From Cheilinus undulatus (Eukaryota; Chordata; Actinopteri; Labriformes; Labridae): a stretch of DNA of 64,000 nt. Shown here piece after piece: positions 1 to 14,400 of the stretch; positions within the stretch are counted from its first letter, which is position 1, and the number at the start of each line of letters is the position of its first letter. The notes under the pieces are model-generated. The model made no database searches. It saw nothing but the letters and a program-made list of their open reading frames with translations, and had not been told where the DNA came from. The stretch covers positions 14,012,275 through 14,076,274 of the forward strand of contig NC_054881.1 in NCBI RefSeq assembly GCF_018320785.1, read 5' to 3'. The translations under genes and the position numbers were made by a program.

Positions 1-2475
1 GTTAGACATATATCACCTGTTTAAACAGTGCTGCAGTCATCAGAACAAGAAATCACATTTGATGGAAACCTAAGTTACTCTAATAACTGATGCTGTTGAA
101 TGTTGAAATTCATTTAAATACATGTGCGTGAAGGTAGGTTTTCATTGTTTAAAATAAGCTAAATCATCATTGAAAAAAATCCTACTAACATGCCAAGTTT
201 ATATTCAGAATTGTACATTTTTCAGTTCAGATCAAACATTGCATGGTCACATAAAAATCAGACAATATGAAGGTCTTGCATTGCTTTTGTTATGCAATAA
301 TATAAAAGTGCTGAATTGATAAAAATCTAAGTTTGTACAACTGAAAATAATGTTATTTTGCTTCTTAATGTGGTATTTGAATGCTGATAAAAGGCACAAT
401 TAATACTTTTACTGTCAAATGTTTCCAAGAGTGACTTTGAGTGTTCTTAGATTTCGTTCCTAGCCAAAAAAAAGACATTGCCATGCCACCTGTGCAACAA
501 CTCCAGTTGTGAAATTTCCTCGCTCCTAAATATTCCACCATCAACTGTCAGTGGTATTATAACAAACTGGAAGCGATTGGGAACGTCAGCAACTCAGCCA
601 TTAAGTGGTAGGCCATGTAAAATGACAGAGCAGGGTGCTCCTTGTGGCATTTAAACACAAAAAATAATGTAATGTTAACATTTTCATAAAGAAAACCAGG
701 ACGAGTGCAAGCAACGTTGGTTGATGGTGCAGAGCAGCAGTGTTCCTATGCATACCATTTAAGGCTAAGCCTCTCTGTACACAACTTCACTAAACTACTT
801 CATGATTATGAGTTCCATTTGAAGGCAAAATATAACCAAATATTTGAGGTGTCCAATCTGTGTTTACTGCAATAAAGTCAGTGCTGGTTTTCAACTTTGC
901 ATCTTCTCCATCCTTTATGGCATACCCAACCTTTAGCTATCATGTGCACAATGACAATGTAACGCATTCCTGATCATATTTCCTTATTCTAAAGTTTTGG
1001 ACAGATTCAAAAGGCTGTTCTTAAACTGCTGAATATGAATGCCAACTTGGCATGTTTCTGCCAGAGGTGGGACTTTTCAGTAGTCTTATTATTCAAGTAT
1101 ACTCACAACATGATGGAGTGCTTGAGTTCTTGCTAAATACAACTATAAAATACCAATATGTGGCACACAGACCCCGTTGGTCAGCCTCTACATTCTCTAT
1201 GGTGTGTTGTAAAGATGCACCAATGATAAAATCAGGGCCCATGCTGATACCAATGTTTAGAATAACAACTTAACTGATTTAATTCAGTTCGATTTGACTT
1301 AATTTATATATAAAACGCAGAAATCCCCAGAGAGCATATCATATAGTGAGAATATTTTCAGGTTTTCATGTGAATTAATTCAAGTTTGACAAAGAGACAA
1401 GTTATCAATTAATAGCGTTTCTTTTTACATCTTATCAGTGACTGCAGACTTTTTTATCTTTAAGAACATCTCACAGTTTTACTTGTCAGCTTACAATATC
1501 ACAATTACATTTTCTGTGCTACTCATTTGTAGACTTGTACTGCTGAAGTGGGTTCAGTTGTTTTGTATTTGCATGTTTGCATAGAGTATAAAGTATCTGA
1601 CACTGAGGTGTGTTGAAAGTGTCACCGTTCTTTGCACACATAACAAAGATTTGATCCATTTCATATCCATGAAGCGGAAACATGAGTCATTTATCCTCCT
1701 GTCCTCCTCTTATCTTGTCACAGTTGTTTGTATGATAGCTCAGCCCTGAATGCATGGATAGATAAATTGTATGAAACTCCAGTTTGGGTTTGACGCCCAG
1801 TTATTGTTGCAACAATTTGTCCTCAGTTTCTCTCAGTCAAGGTTGTCCCACAGAATGAAGAGAAAAACAGAAATGGTGTCTGTGAAGCGCTGCACTTAGC
1901 TAAATTATCAAATGTGCACAAACAGACTCATAGTATTCAGGTTTTTATCCCGCGGTCTGGTCCTTGAATGGATTCAGCACACGTCCTGTTTTATATTCAT
2001 AGCTGTTCCATTCTCAAGCGTTAACCCCGGCGCATTTCCAGAAGAAGTGAAATCAGCGCAAACGACCATAAAATTGATTGAAGCTGCTAGATATCAACTC
2101 AGGTGTTCACGTCCATGGCAGCACATCCTCCGCTGACCCTGCAGGACCCTTGCTCGGTGCTACCTGTCAAAATTCAATTCATGACCGGCAGCCAGTGACC
2201 CGGCTGCTGCCTCTCGGCTCTGATTGAAACACTCACTCAAACGCTCGCAGGCCTGATTACCATGCTGCCCAAAGTCCCCTGCTGAGGGTCAGACACCAAC
2301 AACAGAGGACTGGCAGGACCAGATCCATCTGCTCCTGTCCCCTCTGGCCCTGACTCAGTCCCGCTTTCTGCTGCTTCGTCAGCTTTCACTTTAGAGATTT
2401 GGAAAATTATCTGCCTATGAACATGATCTCTGGTCATTTCTCACATGCTAATTTGATTCTTTTCACTTCTCTCAG
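1..2475. other. Upstream intron of fubp3, no exon recognised
   Basis: No N-terminal FUBP exon (the helix around RQIAAKI, or a YGYG-type exon) could be recognised on either strand, so the earlier exons probably lie outside the window. The part from about 1640 to 2440 is richer in GC and non-repetitive, with many homeodomain-like ATTA/TGATTG cores. It may be conserved non-coding sequence. The first 1.6 kb is AT-rich and unremarkable. Confidence 0.5.
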
Positions 2476-5400
2476 TAGGGAACCACCTCGGTGCAATGGT
2501 ACATCAAAGGTGAGCAGAAAATATCTCATCTGTTTCCTCGCTAAGTTGTGCTTAAATGTTTTTCTAATATTTACTTTCAGCCTTTGTTTTCCCTAGAAGA
2601 ACAGGCAGCAACTTTACATCGGTACTTTACATTTTCATTTTTTTTTACTGTTTCCCATTTAAAAAAAAAGAAAAAAACTCTGGGAAAAACGGTAATGATA
2701 ATAATTTATTTGTGTAGCACTTTTTACTACAAATATTAATAATAACGAGGAAAGCAAAAAAACAATTAAATGATTAAACACTGCTAAAAAAAGGGGGGGG
2801 TCAAAGAATTATATCAAAATTATAAGTAATATTTGATATTTTCATATGACTTAATTTGTCAGACTAAAAGTAACAAAAACAAAGATGCACTCATATTTTT
2901 TCTGTTTTAGAATATTTAGAAATATGTCAAATCTTAGGTGAAAAAAGGATAGTCTAATTTTAGCTGTCTTCTGATTTTACTGCCTCTGGTCAGAGTTATT
3001 GATCATGCTATAATCTCTCTCAGGGCTCTTACGACAGAAGACTTCAAAGTGCCTGATAAGATGGTGGGATTCAGTAAGTAGCTGTTCAGTTCATTATTAT
3101 CAGTTTTAATGTTTGACATGTAATCATCAGTATTGATGTTTTGCTCAGTTTTTGGGTCATTGCTCAAGGCCCCCCTGTCTAAAAATCAAAGCGGCTTAAA
3201 AGTGTCCCCTTCTCCCCCTTCCCTCCTCTCTGAAGTCATTGGAAAAGGAGGAGAGCAGATCTCAAGAATTCAACTGGAATCGGGTTGTAAGATCCAGATC
3301 GCTTCAGGTAAGTTTTGTCTTGAATTCCTCACTCACAACAAAAGCAGTTTGAAATTTTCTCCTGTGTTCTGCATTTTTATCATTTGGAAACAGTGTCTGA
3401 TCTAGTTTGATGAAATTTTAATCGTTAAAATGATAAAAAAAACTTTTCAAAATTAAATGATCAATTTTACAATTACATTAAAATTAAACAGTGTAAGGGA
3501 TGTGAACAAATGACTAAATTGTGTCACTTCCTTTAATCAGAAGGGGGCGCTACTATGAGAATTTTGCACGTGGGGTGTTCTGACCATGACTGTTGGCTTG
3601 CATTGTTAATTTAAAGAACACAGGATAGATAATGTTTACAAAAGTTTGTATGTTCCCCAGTCATTCAGCACCAAACATGAGCCATTATTTTGAAATTCAA
3701 GTCAAATTTGTGGCCTTCCTGTTCAGGGTAAGTGTAGATTAAATGCTGTGTGAGGGCTAAATATTCAGACATTTTCAGGAAGGAGAATAATATTTCAGAA
3801 TAGGAAACATCCTTTTGGCAGGAGGTGGGCACGGGGAGAAAACCAACATTTTCAAATATATGTACAGGTAGGGTGTGGCCATACCTGATTACAGCCCTGC
3901 CTTTTGGCAAAACTCACTTTTTTACGATAATCTTTGATCTCCAGCTTGTGTTAAAATAGAAAATCTGAGAACAATGCAATGAAATACCGCTGACTAGTTC
4001 TTTCATATTTAGAACGGCCAAAAATGATAAAATTTGATTTTTAATGGAAAAAAAAGAAAACTTTGCATTTTACAGTCCCCTCGCTCACTTTCAATAGAGC
4101 TGTGGAGCCACTATCATGAAAATTTCTCACTAGGGCTGAATTTTGTGCTTTTTTTTTTTGTTTTTGACCATGTCTTAAACCCAAATAAGGCCACATTGTC
4201 GGAAAAAAAATCCTTGCATTCTGGTAGGTCCTTACTCTGAGATTGGCGCTCAGGTCCCAATTACCCTGGCTCTTAATTTTCCTCTTACTGGCAATATTAC
4301 TCCACATTTTGTTTTATTTAACCAGCTGATATTTTCATTTAGTGCTGTCATACAATCAAAGAAATTAATCTAATTGCAGCTTTTCAATTAATTAGTTGTA
4401 ATTGTCACATATGAGGATAATGAGTAAGACTCCATTGCAGGTAGCTTTACTGTACAAATCCTGTTTGTAACTGCTTGTATATACAAAAATTTGTTTGTAT
4501 GATACACTGATGTCCATATTTGACTCTGCATTTCACATTATTAGGAATAAATTCACAATTTACTGTATCTGATCTTATACTCTGACACTTGACATCCTAC
4601 TTGTCCTCCATCATAGACACTGGCTGTAGGTCTACCTCTGCTCTCAGTATGCACATGCTGTCTGCTTCTTCATTGGTGTTTTATTAGTCTCTAAAGTTAT
4701 GTTATTCCTCATGAAAAGATTTCATAACCCGAGAGCGTGCATGTTGGTGACGTCACAAAAGTTCAACCTTTTTGTGACGTTTTAAAGCAGCAGTGATAAA
4801 AGTAAACTTGTAAACAGGAAAGTCTGCACATCAGTAGATAAATTCAGCGTTTATGGACAGTGTACTGCAGCACATCTCTGCATGCAGTTGAGAGTCGCAC
4901 ACTAACACAGGCAGGGAGGACGGATAGAGAGTCTGGCCTACTGATGCTGAATGCTGCAGGTCTTTTGGATGTATAAAATGATAAAAATCAAGGCCCTTAA
5001 AAGTTTAACTTTTTTTCCATCAAGTTTACAAGGCTATGGTGGGTTGTTGTTGAAAAGAGTGACATGTGACGCCAGTGCGATCAATTTGAGATATGTTTTT
5101 ATGTGGTTAATTTATCGCTATTTTTATGTGATTAATTAATTGAAAGTAAGGCATTATTTGGAGGGCACTATTTGTAACTGACTTTCCCGTTATCATTGCC
5201 ACGAGTTGATTAGCTGTCAATAAATGCCCTGAATTCTTAATTCAGACACTGCTAACTTTACCAGTTTAGCTGAAGGCAAAAATAAAAAGTGAAATGAGGA
5301 GTGGAATGAACTGAAGGTGAAGAGTAAAAACTACTTGCTACCATTTTTACTGAGTTTATCATTTACCGATGTTTTACATTTGACTGCTGACTACTGAAAT

Positions 5401-8400
5401 TAATGGCTTGACAGTCATAAAAAGATGTTTACATTTAAATATACAGTGAAATCAGGTGCTTAAGATGCACCTCCAATATCTGTCTTTACAGCTAAACAGT
5501 TGACTACCTTCTATATACCAGCGCAACCAGTATTTCAGTATAAAATAAGACGAGCTGTTAGGACTGTTAGTGCAGCCGCCACTATCATGTTTGCGCAAGA
5601 TCAGATGCTATTGAAAGTTGACCCCATGGCATGGTGTATCAAAAGTGTCAGATTCACTGCTGTCAACATGCTGTGGTACAAAGTGGCTCAGTGCAGATTG
5701 GTGACGCTTTCTGCTGTCTTTTCTCCCTTATGTTATAATCCGGCATGTAAAGAAAGCACTGATTAGTAAGTACACCTTGTGGAGTTTGTTTGAAAAGACT
5801 CCTTAATGAAAGATGAGGGGTAGTGCAACTCAAACTGTCAACTTCACAACAATCACCAGTAGCTGAGAGCTCAGGTTCTGTATTAAAGCTAGCAGAGGAG
5901 CAACCTTGATGGTAAAAAAGACGGTACTTGCAAAGCTGCACAGAAACCACACATTTTGGACTTTGTTGAATGCAATAGAAATTGTCACCCAGGCAGTTTA
6001 AAGCTTTTTCCTTTGGGACCCTATATACAGGTTCAACCTATAATTCAGGTTTTACCGTGATCTCAAACCCTTCTGCATTTTTCTATGTAAAAACAAATGT
6101 TTATATATTCTCCAACTTAAACTCCATGTGTGAAAACCTGATGTATAGTTATCTTAAATCATCATACTTGTTGTTGCAGACAGTGGAGGCATGTTGGACC
6201 GGCCCTGCACCCTGACCGGGAGCCCGGAGAACATTGAGTGAGTCTCACCTCTCAGCTTTGACAGATTTACTGAAACTGCAGAGACCATTTGGAAAGTGTG
6301 CCTTATTGTTGAGACACAGAGGGCATGAACTCAAATCTCTTTTCACATCTCCTCTTCATCAGTCACTGAATCACCTGAAAACCTTCTTTCACATCTGACA
6401 AAGAGAAACGTGACTAAAACGGTTTTTGTATAGAGTCAGTAGCTGTGGTGATAAATGTATCTGTTGGTCCTCTCTCCGCCCACACAGGCAGGCCAAGAGG
6501 CTGCTGAGTGAGATTGTGGAGCAGTGTCGGTATGGTCCGGGCTTCCACAGCGAGATGGACGGCAACAGTTCGATCCAACAGATCCTCATCCCTGCCAACA
6601 AAGTCGGCCTGGTCATAGGGAAGGGAGGAGAAACCATCAAGCAGCTGCAGGTCTGCATTTAGATCTCACTGAGCATACAGACACAGACTATTTAACAGCC
6701 TTTTTCTTAGATCACACCTTCATTTGCACAGTTTACTCATCACTGTGTACAGATTGTGGACATGTCAGTAAATACAGCTTTTAAGTGTTTAATTTGAAAT
6801 TTACATATAAAAAAATGTAGGCAAAATCCTGCACTCTGTCTTAGTTTAAAAATTACAACCCCCTGCTGTCATCTCCTTTGTTTATGATATAAATATATGC
6901 AACTTTAGCATCCTTGTGAGATGCCAAAAACAGTGGTTCCCAACTGGTCCAGCTTCAGAACCCACCACCACCTCCTTAATGAGAAATTATGACCCTAATT
7001 AAGAACCACTTTAAAAGATTAAATTAAGAGTGTTGCAGTTTTGGACATTGGAAGGAACAAAACATGACTGAACAAAGTGACAGGACAAAAAAAGCACATC
7101 TTTGCAGAATCCCTGAGCAGATATGCATGCAAACATATAATTTTACTCTGTTTCTCATTATAACATGAAAATGTTGGTTGTTTTCTTGATCTTGATAAAC
7201 TCACACTTTGTCATGTGAAAATCAGATAATGAGATACATGGGTCAAGGGCTCAAGAAAACATCCTTAATCTCATCATAAGCACAAAAATGCAATGAAATA
7301 AGTGGATGTGGTATGTCTGCTTATCGCTCATCTAAATCATGGGGTCTTTGACACTTTTGTCAGGCGCACATATATAACCTGCTGAAAGCAGTTTTGTTTT
7401 CCACTTCTGGGTCCCAACTCACCTTGGGGAGAATAACTGCCCTAGCTTTGTTCCTAGCAGCATTTGGTTAAAAATCTCTCTAAAGAGCTGTAGTTTTCTT
7501 CTAAAGTTGAACTTTCTGATTCTGTTAATGATGAAAATTTGACAACAGAGATGTTAATATAAAATGCATGGATTTAAAACATGTCAAATATTTTGATAGC
7601 TTTCTTAAATTTAATCCAGTTCTATTAAGAACCTTGTCCTTTATCAGAGATGAAACCAGGGAGTTAGAAGAAAGGCATTGTGTGGTATATATGGGTTGAG
7701 GTGCAGATATTCCCTTTAATTTATTCAGATATTTGTGGGGTTAGCTCTAGATATGATCCAAATAAGTTAGTCTTAGTCTTTTAAATATTGTAAGTCTAAG
7801 TCTTTATCTATAAATAAATGTTTATCTTCATATATAGTCAACAAAACAAACATTGCTACTGCTGATATATCAATATCGATTGACCGATATTGGTTTTTCA
7901 GGGCCAGTTATTACAGATAAGTAGTTCACTGATATTCAATATTTGAACCTGATATGCATTTATTATGAAGTATAAAATATACTTAAGGAGGCAAAGAAAA
8001 ATTTCATCATCAAAAAAATGAAGGAAAATAAACATTTTAGCCTGAGATCTGTCAGCATGAGAAACGGCCCAATGCAGCAGAGTAGAAGCAGGAAAGCAGA
8101 AAGTGATGCCACACAACGCTGTCAGCGGTACCCAGGCTGAAATTACAGAAACCTCTCTTTACAAAGAAACTATTATTAGATTGATTTCCTTCTTTCTAGA
8201 TCCTCAGTTGCATCACAGACTCTCAATTTTATTTGCTCTTATTATACAATCGTTTCTTAATACCTTAGGTCTATCCACATCCTCCTGAGCTATTCACCTC
8301 CTGCTATATGTTGTCACGCTCCCATCAGAAAATAAAACCTGTTCTTTAAGATGCTACTGACTTCTGCCCCGCACGGTGAATAGTGTTTTTGGCCCCAGGT

Positions 8401-11400
8401 AACTCTCTGATGTATGTTTTTGCCACGGTCTGATTGTACCCCTGCAGGAGAGAACAGGAGTGCAGATGATAATGATTCAGGATGACCCCATGCCCACTGG
8501 AGCAGACAAGCCCCTGAGAATCACCGGGGATCCCCACAAAGTGCAGGTCGGTCTCTGAGGAGCTCAGTGTGAACCGTTAGCTTTTCAGTTTACACTCAAT
8601 TTTACACATTTTACGCCTTTAGTCTTCCACTCTTTACTTTTATCGAGAGGATTTCAGTGGGAGTTTTTGTTATGCCTTCCATGCAGTATTGTTTAAGATG
8701 TTTTTTGTTCATAAAGATTTTTTTTTTTGTTTACAGCAAGCCCGTGAACTTGTGGTGAAGCTGATCCGAGACAAAGACCAAGGAGACTTCAGGGTCGGCA
8801 GAGCGGACTTTGGAACCAAAATGGGGGGAAGCAGTCTGGATGTAAGCGCTTTTGACAGTTTTTTTATTGATGAGATTTTTTACATATAGAAGCCCACAGA
8901 TGAAAATTAAGAAGACTGGATTGTATATTTTATTTGCAAATTTATTAGAAAGAAAACACTGAGATGTCACATTAACACAAGTATTCAGACCCTTTGCAAA
9001 AGCACTTGAAATTTCACTTAGGTGCTTTCCATTTATCACATCTTTACTGAGAAATTCTTCAACTTGACTGGAGACCATCTGTGGTAAAATAAATTGATTT
9101 GATATGATTTGGAAAGAAGAAGAAGAAGAAAGCCTCAGCTGATGGTGCATATTAGTGCAAAAACCAAGCCATGAGGTCAAATGAACTGCCTGCAGAGCTC
9201 AGAGAGGGGATTGTTGGAAGGCACAGTAGAAACATCTCTTCAAAGACTAAGAGAAATAGGAGGAACCTGAGCTAATTTTTTTAATGGTCGTTGCAACGAG
9301 TCTGAATACTTATCTAAAGGTCACATTTGAGTTTTTTTATTTCTCATAAATTTGCAAAAATGTCTAAAATTCAGTTTTCACTTTGTCCTACTTTCTTGAT
9401 GCATGATATATTGAATTGAAGACTAATTTGAAATCAGTGTCTGACACAGTGCAGATATAATTCTATAATCGATATATCTGATAACAAGTTACTCCATTGG
9501 TTAACTCTCTTTAGAAATTCTTAAGTTGTAATCTCTGTATTTAATGACTTTTCGCCTGTTTCTCAAACGCTGGACCGCTACGGTAATCCTCTATTTACCT
9601 AACATAGTCTGAAGTTTTCCTTCTGTCACCATCATGCAGGTCGTTGTTCCCAGATTTGCTGTTGGCATCATCATCGGCAGGAACGGAGAGATGATCAAGA
9701 AGATTCAGAATGATGCAGGAGTCAGGATCCAGTTCAAACAAGGTCAGAGGACAAAACAGGACCTGATACCTACAAGCTGCATAAACTAGAACCGTGTAAT
9801 CTCGATCTGTTTTTCTGAGTGAGTCACTAAGATATGGGACCCAGGGTGACTTAACAGATAACTACATTTTAACTGACATGAGCCTCCTCACAGATTTAAC
9901 TTCTAGGATACAGAGAGAGGTTGATTTTATTTTTCTAATGCATGTTTTTTTATAGTCAGGATAACATAAACGTGATTTAAGACTCTTTCTTTTTGTCAAC
10001 ACGTCAGACCAAAATGTCATTTGTGCGCTCGCCTCGCTGCACTGGCTGTTGTCTCTTATCTGTGAGCACAACGTTGCTCATTCAGTCCAAGCTAAATAAA
10101 GGTTGCCTGGCTGTACATCTGTTTCTTTAAGTACTGTTTTTAGTTCTATCATAGACTAATTAAAAGCAAGTAAATAACTGAAGGCAAAGCCAATCTGCTC
10201 TGTTTATATAGCACATTATAAAATACAAAGATTACCAAAAAGCTGCACAATATAACAAAAAAGGACTGAAAATTATTGGTTATCTTATCTGTATCAGCTA
10301 TCAGGTGAATGCAATTATCTGTTTTGGCTCAGAGAAATACTTAAAGTGCATCCCTAGAAATAAACAGTCAGCAGGCATGAAAAACATAGAAGCACATTGG
10401 AACACAATGAAACCCTGCCTGGAAGTGCTTTGATGCTATTGTTGCTTCAGCAGAATTAGGGAGAAATTCATGTCTGTTCCCAGAGGTGTATAGTGTCCAT
10501 CAGTGGATGATAGACGATGATTTCTAATGGGTTCAGAGATTGTTTTTTGTTTTCCCTGTGAAATTACTACACCTTGTACCTTAAAAACATGCAAGCTGTT
10601 GAAGTTGCTCTGATTTAGCTTGATGATTAGTTTACACAATTAATCTCTTTGCATGTTTATCATTGTTTGTGTAATTTTCTTTTCCTTGCATCTGATCTCC
10701 AGATGATGGAGTGAGTCCTGACAGAGTAGCTCAGGTGATGGGACAGCCCGACCACTGCCACCATGCGGTCCACCTCATCAATGAACTGGTTCAGACTGCT
10801 CAGGTATGTTCCTGCTTCTGATTGTATGACTTCAGTGATAATTATTGCAAATGACAATCATTTTCATTCTTCTGCAGAACTCAGACCATCAACTTGCACA
10901 CACTTTTTAGATAATTAAAGGAAAAACACTAAATTGCCAAATTTAAATTCAGTGATTGCAGTTTATTCATAATGATTAAGATTTCAACACAAGACCTGCT
11001 TTACACTTCCGCTCTCAAATATCAGTTTAGGACAGCGTACTGTCATGTTTAGAGGAATGAAAATGTGGAATAGTCTTCCATCAGACATCATAAGGTTAAC
11101 TAGGAAATTTGTTTTAAAAGAAGTTTCAGACAATAACAAATGTCTCAGACTCTCCAAATAGGTATTAATCAGATTCTAAATTTTAGATTAAATGTACAGA
11201 TCTTTTGGTTTATATTGCGTACCTCTTAGGGGTGGGAGAAAAAAATCGATAGAGCATACTATCAAAATATTTTGTCTAGTGATATAGCGTATCGTCTCAT
11301 CCACCCAGTATTGATTTTTTTCAAATTAATTGCTAATATGAACTGAAGTCTGATAAAGAAGAATAAAATCAATTGTTTGGACAATTGTTTGTCAAGTGAA

Positions 11401-14400
11401 GAGCAGGAGGAACATGACACATGAGGTTTGCAAGAAGTGCTACATGAAAATAAAATACTGCAGAAATAAGAAAAACGTGAGGCCAAGACTAATGCTATAT
11501 CAGCTAAACAGTTGAAAAATGGTATAGAGCGCAATATATCGCAATACTCACTGTATAGCAAAATGTTTAAAATTGCAATAATATCGAATCGTGACCCAAG
11601 AATCGTGATAATATCGTATTGTGGGGCCACTCGTTATTCCCACCCCTAGTACCTCTTTGTCATATCTAGTTCCTCATCGTTTAATGATGAAACATTACAT
11701 TCAAACTGTGTTTTGTCTGCATTTACTATAAGCCAATGAGAAGCTTCCTTTTTATAGCCAGTGGGTTCATCTTGGTCAATATGGGCAATATGGTTAAAAA
11801 ATTTGTTGCTGATTTTTTTCACACCAAACTTGATTTATATTTTTAATCTTTTTTTTCCAAATGAAAGGGAAACTACTCAAACAGATTTTTTTATTTTTAG
11901 CAACAATGTGTAACAAAATCAAACTGAATTTCCTTTAACGGTCAGAGAGGGAGCTGTAAAGTTGTCTTTAAAAGTGCACTATGGAGGGTTATTTACATTA
12001 ACACATAATGCTCTGAAAGTTTTGATCTGTTTATGAAACAGACTGAAAGTAACGCCAATGTCTCTCCACTATCTTTGCATGTAAACAAGACCATCAGAGG
12101 AATATTGATTATTTCAGTATTTGTATTTGATTGCTTTTCATCTCTGCCAGAGAATCAGTGTCAGAGAAAAATGTTGGCAAGCGGACCAAAACTACTTTAA
12201 TTTCAAATTCTACTAAAAGGATTCAGAGTGAATCTGATTATTAAAACTAAGTAGGATGTGTTTTTTTGTTTGTGTACACTGTGGTGTGTGTGATTAAAGT
12301 TTTTTACAGTAGCTTTTACTTTTGGTATTACTGCAATAAAGTTTAGGGGAAAATCTAAATTTTCAATTTCCAAAATCTTGATTTTCCAAAAACCTGATTT
12401 ATTGCCCAGCCCTAATTTCTTGTATGTTTCTCTTGTTTGGACTTTTATGACTGAAATTTATGAATTTTTAGGTTTTACATGTGAGGAGTCAGGAAGAGTA
12501 GTTGCCATCTTGATGGTGTCTTATGGGGATCAGAGAAATAAATAGAATAAATATTCTTTAAAAGAGAAACTAGGGCTGACATCCTCCAGCTGGTTGGTTG
12601 CTTGGTCAATATGCTCCGATCTGACCAAGATCCTGCTCGTTGGTTGGTTGGTCACGCGTGAGAACAAAACGGTGGGAGCGGTCTACTGACTGAGAGTCGC
12701 ACATAGAGCAGCAATGCAGTGTGTTCAACAGTCACAGTAGAGAGGCACACAAAGTGACACAGAGCATTTGATATTCTGATCATTTCACAGCATTTGGGCT
12801 GTAAATTAAGAAAAAGCAAACCTGAAGATGCAGGATGCCCGTATTTATTCACCGGTCAGCATTAAGTCCCTTTATCATTGCATTAAAATGTGCATGTCAG
12901 CATTAGTGTCTGTTACAAAGAGAGGAAAGATGATTTCTTCCGGTCATGAAGTCCCATGCAGCAGACTTTTTCCTTTTTTTCCACTTTACCTCAGTAAATA
13001 AACGCTTGTACTGTCTGATATATTCATAAATGACACAGGAGCAGAAATGAGTGCTCCTGTTAATAGTTATAGTTATGACTTAATGCAGACAATTATCTGA
13101 GGATATTTTGTAGGCTATACAATGCTCAAGAGTTTGCGTGCTATGATCACATAAATTGTGATTTAAAGGCAGATGCACACTAATCGTCTGAGTCAGCCAT
13201 TATTTTATTACAACATAAGGATCAAAATTATTAATAAGGCTTCATAAAGCTTATGTAAATGTTTAGATCATTTAGACTGCCAGATAGGGTACAATGAGGA
13301 ACCTGTTATGGATTAAACTGATTTTGAATTAAATTTAAGGTTGTTGTTTTTTTATTTAGTTACTTGAATCCATTGGTCATGTAGGGAAAATTATGGTTGA
13401 CCAAGTTTTTCTTTGGTTGTCTACAGACCTATAAAGAACAAGCATGTAGAATTTAACTTCAACTTTCTTCAACTCTTTGACAAACTGTAAAGTCTGGGCT
13501 GTACTTAAGGTGGAAATGTAAGAGTGTAAAAAAAAAATGTTTGTCTCTAAAAACTGGAAGCTCAAAAGTTCTGAAAGGCAAACATGACTTGAAAGTAGCA
13601 AACACAGACAAGAAGAACAAGTGGTAATAATTTTTCGACGGCTATTTACTTAACATATAAAGAACAGAATTTCAAAACTATAGTTGAAGTCAGGCAGAAG
13701 GCATAAACATGGACTGAATACATCTTTGGGTGTGCAATAGTGGTGCCTCCTTCCTTGTCAGCTCAATACCCAGTCATTCTAGTAGCATTGTTTCCCTTGA
13801 CAGTCCATGGTGCTAACTTGGCTTTCCTTTGCCCCACATAACTGGATATTGTATTGCAAATATAAAACATGAATTAAAAAACTTTAGAAAGGATTTCATT
13901 AAGGACTTGGTTGAGAGTATGTTTGAGGCACTCTTTGGAATGGGATTCATGTAGTTAATGAATAAAGTGTGATCTTAATGCCTATACTGTGTTGTAAAAA
14001 TAGACATTTTAATTGTTCGTAGAGAGAACCTTTGAAGTTTTTTTTTGTTTGTTTTGTTTTGTTTTTTTACTTTGATGCATTTGATATTAATAATTTGAAA
14101 ATCAATGTCGCGCCAACAATATTCTAACAGATTGGAGTTCTCTTAACTCACCTCAAACCAAAGAAAAATCTATAATGATAATTTTAAGAATCATCAAGAA
14201 TCTGTACTTTGCTGCTCTGGGTCCAAACAAGGGAATCTAGGCCAACATTGGCCTTCCTTTAGTGTAAAAATTCTGTTATTCATGGCCTTTTTCTCCTTTT
14301 TCCCTTCCTTTGTAGGAGCGGGATGGGTTTGGGGGTATGATGGGACGTCGGGGGCGAGGTGATTGTAACATGGGAGGACCTGGAGGCCTGCAGGAGGTGA

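Noticed and set aside
2237-2437. Minus-strand Gly/Ser/Glu-rich frame
   Set aside because: No start context, no splice partner and no recognisable domain; falls in the upstream intron of fubp3.
8731-9180. 149-codon minus-strand frame
   Set aside because: It starts in antisense of a KH exon and runs into a decayed Tc1-like element; no recognisable protein.
11262-11630. 122-codon minus-strand frame
   Set aside because: Lies entirely within the hAT-type miniature element and has no transposase motifs.
12560-13430. Possible further hAT element (GGTTGGTTG near 12594, TTGACCAAG near 13397)
   Set aside because: No convincing inverted ends or target duplication could be paired by eye.
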